The notes below the pieces were generated by a model. It made no database searches, was not told the origin of the DNA, and saw only the letters and a list, made by a program, of their open reading frames with translations. Made by a program: the position numbers and the translations under genes. From Chrysomallon squamiferum (taxonomy: Eukaryota; Mollusca; Gastropoda; Neomphalida; Peltospiridae), in the NCBI GenBank assembly GCA_012295275.1, contig CM022676.1, positions 2,802,369-2,866,368 on the forward strand: DNA of 64,000 nt. Reading direction: 5' to 3'. The number at the start of each line of letters is the position of its first letter. Position 1 is the first letter of the stretch. Shown here piece after piece: positions 54,470-64,000 of this stretch.

Positions 54470-54960
54470 AAAAATAAAATAATATAAAATAAAATAAAAT
54501 AAAATTCAGAAAACAAAAGCCAACAAAAGCCAAGTTTCCCACCAGAAGAAATCAAAAACACAAAACAAATGAATAAAAAAAAAATAAAAAATAAAACTAA
54601 ACAAAATTGAAAGAACTGGAATAATAATAAAAATTAAAATAATAATAAAAAAAAAAAATTAAAAAAAAATTAAAAAATTAAAAACTAAAAACTAAACAAA
54701 TTTAAAATTAAAAGAAATCAAATAAAAGAAAGAAGCATAAAATAAGCATAGTGGTAAGTAATTCTGTGTTCATAGACGACACACTGTTGACGGTGACGTT
54801 TCTAGAAGGAAAGTTTAATAATAATAATGATAATAGCAGGAAGAAGATGAAGAAGAAAAAGAATATTAAATAAATAAATAAATAAATGAATAAATAAATA
54901 AATAAATAAATAAATTTAAAAAGCGCTGCTGATCAGTGAGAAAATAATAAATAGAGTTAG
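48630..54960. repeat. Fourth block of core-A/core-B repeat units
   Basis: Core A near 49400, 50298, 51323 (partial), 52100, 53066 and 53866; core B near 48790, 50680, 52470 and 54160. Microsatellites at 49742-49783, 50950-51050 (TAA then TA), 51567-51655, 52678-52757 and 54405-54470. The run GAGCCCCATTCCCCACCAAA at 49848 also occurs at 19396. The series of units 49.2-53.4 kb parallels 18.7-23.5 kb at an offset near 30 kb. No gene seen. Confidence 0.85.
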
Positions 54961-55104
54961 TTATTGATTTTAATTACACACAAACTCAGACATAGAAACA
55001 CAGTCACTCACACAAATGCGCACACAATGTATTTGTTTATTTACTGCAAAATAAATATTCTTTTCTGATGTTATCATTTTATTTATTAATTCAGTGATAA
55101 CAAA

Positions 55105-55347
55105 ATGGCTGCAGCAGAAGCTGATACTGTGGATGATGTAATAAACACTGAAGAAACCGAAGTCGTGGATGAAGTAAGAAATACTTCCGGTTTTGTTGAT
55201 AACTGGCAACATGAACGAACTATCATTGAAAGTCTCCGATATTCTCTCAAGGAAAACATTCTCTGTGACGTCACATTCATTGTCGGAGAGGACAGGACAC
55301 GTATCGAAGCTCACAAGTTGATACTCAGTCTGCTTAATCATAATTAA
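55105..55347 (+). pseudogene. BTB copy 6, half exon 1 only
   Basis: The start context, acidic N-terminus (MAAAEADTVDDVINTEETEV) and BTB start (NILCDVTFIVGEDRTRIEAHK) are intact. At about 55333, after ATACTCAGTCTGC, the family sequence stops and unrelated AT-rich DNA follows; the frame ends in LNHN-stop at 55347. The end of BTB, the donor, and all of exon 2 are missing. It is a 5' fragment left by a duplication breakpoint or deletion. A truncated 80-residue product without a complete BTB fold is unlikely to work. Confidence 0.9.
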
Positions 55348-57633
55348 ACTAGTATTTCATGAAAACAGTTTTGATGACGTGATTGACTGGGAAGTGATTT
55401 CATCTCTAGCATTATATCTGTTCATGTCATGAGAATTAATTTGTTACGTTGTTAATAAACAAGACTGTTTCCTGTTCTAAATCATTTTAATTAGTGAGAA
55501 ATATTAACACAGTAACGTGGTACTTCCTACCCAGGACAGATTTAGTGTCTGGGGTGGGGTGTGTGTAGCGAGTGCACACTACCTGTAGGAGCTGAGTTGA
55601 AGATCTGATAATGTTACCTGAAAGGGTTAGAAATATTAAGTAAATAAATAAATAGATAAAATACGTTTAATACTAAAAGTAAATTAAACTATTTTTCGTT
55701 TGTTTGTTATTATTGTTTCTTGCGAAAGAAGAGATATTTGTTCAACGATAATAATGTGAATTTCATTACTTATAATACATATCTGTAGGAAAACCAGAGT
55801 ATCTACTGGCTGTTTTAAATTATTATTCACTTTATCAAGTAATTTTTATCAGGAAATTTTTGTTTTTATTTTATTTTTTATTTTTTTATATATAAATATA
55901 TTTAGCAAGTTCTCATCAAGAACAAGAAAGTAAGTCAGTAAATATATAAATAATAAAAGAATCAGTGAATGAATAAATTAATACATAAGGAAATAAATAA
56001 ACCAAACGCAAAAATAACTGAGAAAGAAAATACTAAATTAAAAAAATTAACAAAATGAAAATGAAAGAACCTCAAAAACTGAGGAAAATAACAAAATAAT
56101 GGGAGGGGGGAAGAAAATAGAGAGAAAAAAAAAACACCTAAATAAAGTGTCAGTTCAATAAATATTATTATTATAAAAATTATGTTCAAAATAAATATTT
56201 AATTTCATTACCGATAACTGAAAATTAATTTTGTCAAAGTCTTCTTAATACTTTAACGATCAGTGTTTGTGTAAGAGTTATCTTCACTGAAACATTAACT
56301 CAGAGAAAGCAGGTCAAAGTTCGAGTGGAAAACTTTTAAACACACTTAATTACATCAATAATCATCTCAATGGTAAAGTGATTTTTTAATTAGTTTTCAT
56401 AAAATAAAATTAGGAATAAATTAAGATGATAACTACTGCTTATCGTTATATCTAAAAGTGTAATTTCTAAATTGAAATTAGTATTTATTGTTTTGTTTTC
56501 CTGGATACCGCGGGATGTTTACAGGGAAGCAATTTACAAACAGGACAGACCACTAAAGGTGAAATGTCTACAAGGTAAGTTTTTACTTGTGTTAGAAACA
56601 AAGACTTTTTCCGATTACAGCCTTTGTCTGTAGATACCTAATAATCTGTTTAAAAAAAATGCAGTGAAGTGTTGGTTATTTCAGTATTTGTCTGTTCACA
56701 GTTGTTAGCATTGTTGTCTCTTCGCCATTGTTTGTCGCCATATCCACTGCGTCAGCAAACCAAAGTGTGAAGCTGACATCTAGTTCAGCTAAAATATCAC
56801 TCAGAGCTTCAAATGTAGATAGATATCAATTTTATTTATTTATTTTATTTCTATTATTAGCAACTGGGAAACACCCCATTACCCGCCACTTGAGTAAAGA
56901 ATGTAAGAGATCGAGTTTGTCACGCAGTACAGTGACCTAGTTAACAATTATTATCAAACTTAACTTCGAGAAAATTCTATATATAAGCCCACATCTAAAT
57001 AAAGTGACGGTTAAAACATGGTGCATGTGAGAATTTTTTTGGATATGAATATTTAACTTATATTAAATAATGTCGAAGGTTTCTTAATACTTTAATGATC
57101 AATGTCTGTATAAGAGTTATCTTCCCTGAAACACTCAGATCAAAAATAGCAGGTCAAAGTTCGGATGGAAAACTTTTAAAAATAAAAATTCTTAATTATC
57201 TTAATAACTATCTGAATCACAAACTGATCTTTTATTTAGTTTTCATAAAATGAAATTAGGGATCAATTAAGATGATAACTAGTACTTATCATTACTTCTA
57301 AAAGAGTAAGTTTAAAATTAAAAGTAGTATTTAGTGTTTTGTTTTCCTTGAAAAAGTCAGATGTTTACTAGGAAGTAATTTACATACAGGACACACTGCT
57401 GAAGGTGACGTTTCTAGAAGGTAAGTTTTTCTTTTCGTTAGAAACAAAGATTTGTCTTATTACTGATGTTTCGTAACGTAATTGTCTCTTTAAAACAAAT
57501 ACAGTGTAATAGTGGTTATTGGTTGAAGGTTTGTATACTAAAGAATACTGAATCGACATACTGATTTTTGTCACGTAGTACAGTGATCTGGTGGTAAATG
57601 TTTATAAAAATGTACCTTCGAGAAAATGCGCCG

Positions 57634-57686
<53 letters not shown>

Positions 57687-58250
57687 CCCATAATAATACT
57701 AATGTTAATGAGGTTAATAATAATGATAATAATACAAAAATGATGATGATAATGATAACAAATAATAATAATAATAATAAGAAGAAGAAGAAGAAGATGA
57801 TGATGATGATGATGAGAAGGAGGAGGAGAAGGAGGAGGAAGAAAATGAATATTCAAATAATAAATAAATAAATAAGTTTAAAAACACAACTGAGCAGTGA
57901 GAAATTGATAATAAATAAAGTTATTTATTAATTTTAATTACAAGGAGAGATAAGTCGGGTAAAACAAAGAACAGGGGAAAGATTAGGATAAAACAAAATA
58001 TATTTATTTAGCTACATTTATATTCTGTATTAATACAGTGTTACTGAAAGCACACCCCAGCAAACATAAATACATATGAATACACAGACAGACACGCGCA
58101 CACACACACAGACACACACACATTATGACAATAAATGAAATAAAGTTTGTAGTGATACAGAGTAGTGAAACAAATTAACAATAGCAGCTTTTTGTGCTTT
58201 TTTCTCTCTCACACACACACATACACACGCACGCACACATACGCACATAC
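55348..58250. repeat. Fifth block: unique stretch, then repeat units
   Basis: 55348-55900 looks unique and holds nothing I recognise. 55950-56200 resembles 28910-29500. Core A lies at 56496-56580 and 57340-57425, core B at 56690-56815, and a TAA/AAG/AGG compound microsatellite at 57635-57845. AC-rich sequence (58080-58130, 58207-58250) leads into the next gene. Confidence 0.75.
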
Positions 58251-58324
58251 TCTCAGAAAATACACAGTTTATTAATTTGTTTTCTTTAAAATAAATATCA
58301 TTTTATTAATTCAGTGATAACAAA

Positions 58325-58765
58325 ATGGCTGCAGCAGAAGCTGACACTGTGGATGATGTAATAAACGCTGAAGAAGTCGAAGTCATCGATGACGTAGCCA
58401 CTTCTGGTTATGCAGATAATTGGCAACATGAACGAACTATCCTTGAAAGTCTCCGACATTCTCTCAAGGAAAACATTCTCTGTGACGTCACATTCATTGT
58501 CGGAGAGGACAGGACACGTATCGAAGCTCACAAGTTGATACTCAGTCTGCGCAGCTGTGTGTTTCACGCCATGTTGACAGGAGATCTGAAAGAACAGGGT
58601 GATATTGTAATCCCAGACACTGAAAGCAGAAATTTTTCAGAAATTAGTGTGTTTTTTGATTTTTAAGAGATTATCCAGTTTATTTATTTTTATTTTTTAA
58701 TTAATTAACTAATTAATATGCATGTATGTATGTATGTATATTATTTTGTATGTGTGTGTGTAATG

Positions 58766-58819
<54 letters not shown>

Positions 58820-60485
58820 TGTATATATTTAGCATCTGAAGGTATCTGAATATTTACATCTGAAAATGAATATTTGCATGTCAATACAAATTATGCATCT
58901 ATGACATTTGTATGTTCATATTTATGTACATGTATTTATACCATATTATAGTATATATTTTATGCGTATGTGTCCGTAAATGTATTTGTGTGTATGTTTG
59001 TGGGTCTTTTTAATGTGATTATTTACAAAAAAAAATGAATATTTTTCAGATTTCTTTTTTGAAACTTCCTTTTTATTTTACGTTTTTATTTCTTTTACCG
59101 ATTTTATTTTATTCTCATGATAGTGTATGGACTAGATAAAAATAAAATGTATGTATGTTAGCATTTGAATTTGTCTGTGGAAGAAACGTATACAATGAAT
59201 GTTTTCGTGAATAAGAACTCTAAAATACATTTGTATGAATATATATTTACTGAATTTATATATTTTTGTATGTGTTTATGTTTTGTATGTATGTATATGA
59301 TGATCTAATGCATGAGGATATATATTTATATATATATATGTAGGTTTGAAGTGTGTGCAGACTGTCTGAAAAAAAATAATTTAGAAAAAACGTTTTTTTG
59401 TGTTGTTTTTTCCCAAGATTTCTTTATACTGATGAAACCGATTTTACAGACGATTTTGTCATTCGAATTATTTTAAAATGATGCCAGGAAGTATGACGTA
59501 ACTACTTTTCTCAAAAAAAACAGATGTCTTAACTAAATTGAAAACAAAAATGGAGATTTGAAAATAACGTCGATGATGATTTTCCTGGAAGAAACTCACA
59601 CGTATAAACAAGAATGCATTTTTCTTGGTAAACATTTCTGAAATAATTTGGGAAAATGGCAAAGCTGTACTGAATTCAGAGAGTTTCACAGATCAATGTG
59701 GTGAATGTTTTAGAAACATAATTGAACCTGATGATCTAAACGCCACTGAGGAGACAGTTTTTCAGTCATGCATGAAATGGAGTGAAGCTGAGTGCAGACG
59801 ACATGAAAAAGAAATAACAGCAGAAAACCAACGTGAAATGCTGGGAAAAGAGCTGTACCTGATTCGCTTTCCTCTTCTCGACTCAGAGTATTTTCAAAAT
59901 ATGGTTTTGCCTAAAAATCTTTTATCTCATTCTGAAAAATTCGAAACTGTCTGTTCCTACGTATACCCAGAGATAGATGTGTCACTTTTCAGCAAAAGCC
60001 GCAGAGTTGGTACAAAGAGAAATGTAATAAACATTGACAGATTTGAAAATATTTGTGTCGAGGGCGTCGATGGTGATTATTGTTCGTACTTCGATACGAT
60101 CACATTTTCTTTAAACACGAATGTGTCTTTGAAAGGCTTTAGTATTCTCTCTTTTCCAAGAAAAAGGAAAGAATTGTCAATCAAAGCCAGTGTCTGTGAA
60201 GTTTCGACAGATGTGATAGTGCCAGGATCTTCAGTAGATAAACAAATCCGCGTGTCTTTTTTTGATGTTGATTTTCCAAGTCCTTTAGACATAAAGAAAG
60301 ACACACAGTATAACCTGACTGTTCACACTCAAGGAAGGGCAAGATGTGAAACAGTGAACAGACAAGGTGAGATACGTGAAGGTTTTCTGAAGTGTACCTT
60401 TTCAGATAGCAAACAATGTTCTCATAGTGGTGGCACATTCGGGATTAAAACAAACTTTATATCGCGATTAAAATTCCTTGTGTGA
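58325..60485 (+). pseudogene. BTB-BACK-PHR copy 7, pseudogene
   Basis: Exon 1 has a good start and a full BTB core to IPDTE, then a one-base insertion and loss of about 16 bases that included the LFLE codons and the splice donor; the frame ends at 58664-58666. The intron (to 59417) is followed by FLYTDET, then a heavily damaged stretch to about 59640 with stops and shifts (KYDVTTFLKKN in pieces). From about 59640 to the stop at 60483-60485 exon 2 is open and well preserved: WENGKAVLNSES, KWSEAECRRHEKE, LYLIRFPLLDSEYF, RFENICVEG, SIKASVCEV, GGTFGIKTNFISRLKFLV. The good 3' part may reflect recent gene conversion. Confidence 0.87.
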
Positions 60486-61257
60486 ATTTGATTCAAGTTG
60501 TATTTATGAAACATGTTATTGCTGTAGCAGTCATACATTATAAGTACAGATTTGTACCCATATTATTATTAATAGCAGTTTTATTACTATTATAAATATT
60601 CTCATATACATATACATTCATACATACATACACATACACACTCACGAAAATACTCATAAACAAATATACACACATACACATAACCAATAAACGCACGTAC
60701 ACGTACATTCATAAACGAACATACACTCACAAATATACATGCACGTACACCCATAAACGCACACACACACGTACACTTATAAATGCTCATAAACATACAC
60801 AGACTCAGCAAAAATTAAAAGTTGAAAACAATAATACACAAATAACGTGGAAATTTCAAAGACAAATGGATTACTTACGGACGAGGAATTTCACTTTCGT
60901 TTCGGTAGAATATTATTATTTTACATTCAGAACAAGAAAGAACATGAGATCAACGGACTGAAAAAAGCCTGGATTAACTTTTTGTAAACTAACTTTGCAG
61001 TGATAATTTTAATTGTTGCTTTAGATAATAGTATTATCATTAGTTTATTGTCTAATAATTTATGACTGTTCTTGTGTTACTTTGGAAACATTTATCATAG
61101 TAACGTGTCATCTGTGTGTTTTAATCATGTTCTATACCATTTTCATGTCTATGAATTGTAGTAGTTTTTATTTTTTTTATTGATAATTAATATGTTATAT
61201 CTGCAGTTCAAAACCATACGAATCATTATTATAAAAATATGTATTTAATATATTTAT
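60486..61257. other. 3' flank of BTB copy 7
   Basis: Family-typical ACA-rich minisatellite (60603-60805) and conserved segments (AATGGATTACTTACGGACGA, TTTGGAAACATTTATCATAG). No gene. Confidence 0.75.
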
Positions 61258-61765
61258 ATTATTCTGTACTATACTTTACTATACTGTACTATACTAGGCT
61301 TTAATATACTATGGCATGCCATACTCTACTTTAATATAATATACTTGGTACTATAAATGTCCATGCTATACTATTCTATACTACACTATGATACACTATT
61401 TTGTAGTATACTATGTCATACTACACTACATTACACTATAGTATACTATAGTGTATTATACTACACTACAGTGCTTTACTATACTGTACATTTCGATGCA
61501 ATAGTCTACTACACTACACTTCTCTATACTATTCTACACCACACTGTGCTATACTACATTATACTATGCCATACTAATCCATACCATACCATACTGTTCC
61601 ATACAACACCATTCTATTTTAAACACACTATACTATGCTATTCTCTATTCTGCTGTACTATACTATACTGTACTGCACTACACTGTATTATACTCTACTC
61701 TACTCTACTATACTACACTATAATATACTGTACAATACTGTACTATACTGCACTATACTATAGTA
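61258..61765. repeat. Long CTATA/CTACA pentanucleotide tract
   Basis: About 500 bp of imperfect pentamers (CTATA, CTACA, CTGTA, CCATA variants), the longest of the three such tracts. The long open frame here is simply the repeat read as leucine, tyrosine and threonine codons. Confidence 0.88.
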
Positions 61766-63400
61766 TACCATATATATTTATAGTGTGAATGAAAAATATT
61801 AATTGATAATAATACAATTACATTTTTATTTTGAAAAATGATCTATAACTTTATTTCTTAAATTGTTGACCGAATTTAGTTTTATTTATTATTATTATTT
61901 CTTTTTATAATATCAATGTTTTTCTAAATACATTACTGTTAAATTTTTTAAATATTATAGTGTCAGTTAAAACTATTTGTGCTTAATAATATAATTATAT
62001 TTATTGCTTTTTTTAAAGTTGAGAATTCAGTGGTTGTTTGTATAGTTGTTTTCTAGAGGAACAGATAATGTAATCATTTTCAAAATGCAAAAACAAATCG
62101 ATTTTATTTGTTATGCATAATAATCTAAATGTTTTATATTTTGATTTAATATTATTTCATTTTGTTTTTTTGTTGAAAATTTTCATTTTGTTTCTTTTTC
62201 AATCTGAATTATAATATTTTTTTAAAATAATGTTTTACATTCCTTGCTTTTTGTTGTAGATTTCAGCAATCGTTTTATATTTGTCGTTTTAATAAAATAT
62301 CTGTATATAATAATTACAGTGTATTGTATTATTAATATTATAGGATACTTATTATAGTAATTGTTGTAGTAATTTTTTATTTTTTTTTTGTTTTTATTTA
62401 TTTATTTATAATAGCTGTACCACAATAACAGGAAATAATGAAACTGACTTTTGTATTTTATTTTATATTATATTTTATTGTATTTATTCATTTGTTTGTT
62501 TGTTTGTTTATTTTTAATTATAATATTATAAATATTTACAACCACGCATTAAAATATCGCATCAGTGTAGTAAAACAATAATAATAATAAAAAAACATAA
62601 TAAAAATGAACGAACGAATTTATAAATAATTGTATAATGGAAACAAAAAATAAATAAAAAATAATTGGGAAAGAAATTATAGAATTAAGAAAAAATTAAG
62701 CCAAATGAAAAAACAACAACTAAAAAAAAAAAAAAAAAAAAACAACAACAACTAAAACAAAAACAGATAAAGAGAGTAAATAATACAGATTATACTACTA
62801 CTTGACAGATGATAAAAATATTATTAATATGAAACCAGAGAGAAATTGAAACAAACGGGTTGAAAGAAGAGAGAAATTGAATAAAAATAACAATAAAAAA
62901 CAATAATAAAAAACAAAAAAACAAAAGAAAACAATAACAAAACAACCCTAATAGAAAGTGAATACTTTAACACGCTAAAATATGCACGAATATCGTGAGT
63001 TAATTGTAATACGTATTAGATACGTACGAATGACGTATTGTGATTGAAATAGGTATCAAATGACGTGTTTCAATTGCACTATATATTAAATGACATCATT
63101 TAATTGTTATGTTTATAAAATGACGTTAATTATTATTATAAATACATATTAAATGAGTAAGTTCAGTTGCAACATATATTAAATGACGGAATATATCTAT
63201 TCTAGGTTTTAAATAACATTTTAAAAATCTGTGGAGGAAAAATAAACCTTAGCATCATTTTTGATTCCTGAGATTAACATTAATCTATACAATTAAATTT
63301 TAACTAAATTAAATTAGTAAGTAAACTCAATTAATATTTATTTATCAACACTAATATTAGTTAATATTAACTGTGTTTACATATGTACTGTAACTTTTGC
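61766..63400. other. AT-rich flank parallel to 27.4-29.2 kb
   Basis: Matches the downstream flank of copy 3 in order (AGTGTGAATGAnAAATATTAAT, TTTCAATCTGAATTATAATA, the TTAGCCAAATGA-type A-rich stretch at 62540-62930). At 63040-63200 a loosely repeated unit of about 40-45 bp contains AAATGACG motifs. No gene. Confidence 0.65.
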
Positions 63401-63931
63401 ATAAGGACAATATTTGACAAATGAAAAAACACTAGCTTTCAAGTATGGGTTACTCTTACAGATCAGCAAAAAGTGGTCTTTTAGTTAAACCTTCCAGTTG
63501 GCTGGAAAGCACAATGCAAGTAAAGTATTTGTAGAGGCGGGGCTGTGTAAGGGAGATCTCACGTGTTGTTTTGAATGTGTGTACGTCTGTATGAGAAAAT
63601 GTGCAATGTTTCAAAAATAGAATGATGGAGAATGAGAATAGAAACATAATAATACATCTCTCTCTTTTATATCTATATCTATATCTACACGCATACACAC
63701 ACACACACACATGTACATAAATGCACACACAGAAATAAATGCTTATATATAATTACATTAATACGAACTGCACATAAAGAAACAAACAATTAAATATATA
63801 TGAAAATGCTATTACACAAAAGTAATATTAAACAAATTCATTGAAACAAAATATAAAAAGTCCTCCTGCCCCATCAATACAACCCAATATATATATATAT
63901 ATATATATATATACTATATATATATATAATA

Positions 63932-63971
<40 letters not shown>

Positions 63972-64000
63972 AAAATAACAATAATACTTGTAATAATCAT
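63401..64000. other. Unique stretch and terminal microsatellites
   Basis: 63401-63640 is unique-looking without a recognisable gene. An AC run is at about 63690-63710 and a long TA run at 63888-63966. Confidence 0.65.

Noticed and set aside
56728-56940. 70-codon plus-strand frame over core B as a stand-alone gene
   Set aside because: It is one instance of a repeat that is open on both strands; reported instead as a repeat-level finding.
61357-61788. 143-codon leucine/tyrosine/threonine-rich frame
   Set aside because: It is the pentanucleotide tract read as codons.

Overview
The window is a gene-poor, AT-rich, microsatellite-laden stretch of an animal nuclear genome. Spliced genes with GT-AG introns, EGF-like and ShKT-like exons and a tandem family of BTB-BACK-PHR genes point to a lophotrochozoan, most likely a mollusc. 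I saw no copy of the very abundant cephalopod tRNA-derived SINE that I know, so a gastropod is my best guess; species cannot be named.

Left part (about 2.4-7.1 kb, minus strand): the 3' end of a gene for a probably secreted protein. It has an EGF-like exon, a ShKT-like exon and a terminal exon with a second ShKT-like cysteine pattern. Upstream lies a tandem array of five 93-bp EGF exons, all phase 1-1. Four are intact and one carries a premature stop. A sixth, frameshifted EGF relic precedes them. A shrunken duplicate of the gene's 3' end lies at 2.4-2.9 kb. The 5' part of the gene is not visible: a 200-base N gap and a satellite array follow.

Satellite (7.3-12.36 kb): about eleven related monomers in alternating long (about 500 bp) and short (about 415 bp) forms, a higher-order repeat of about 915 bp. 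Its right edge cuts into a BTB-family coding exon.

Right part (12.36-60.5 kb, plus strand): seven copies of one two-exon gene family. Exon 1 encodes an acidic N-terminus and the BTB domain; exon 2 encodes BACK and PHR domains, the BTBD3/BTBD6 architecture of cullin-3 adaptor proteins. Copies 3 (24838-26608) and 5 (41069-43106) are intact. Copy 4 (31239-33173) lacks the start of exon 2 but carries an unusual five-unit 16-residue repeat in its PHR domain. Copies 1, 2, 6 and 7 are clear pseudogenes, each broken differently. The 3' flanks (ACA-rich minisatellite, a conserved AT-rich segment, pentanucleotide CTATA tracts) are duplicated with the genes.

Between the genes lie blocks of an unclassified repeat family of roughly 1-2 kb units, each usually bearing a trinucleotide microsatellite. 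Its core A (21 copies) keeps a possible 57-bp GT-AG mini-intron, which makes it look like a multiplied exon pair rather than plain junk. The 16-25 kb and 48-55 kb blocks are paralogous segments. Around copy 5 there are inversions: a promoter-side piece copied in reverse into the downstream GA tract, and a 1.1-kb block that is reversed between two otherwise parallel flanks and contains, in one copy, a MULE-type transposase fragment.
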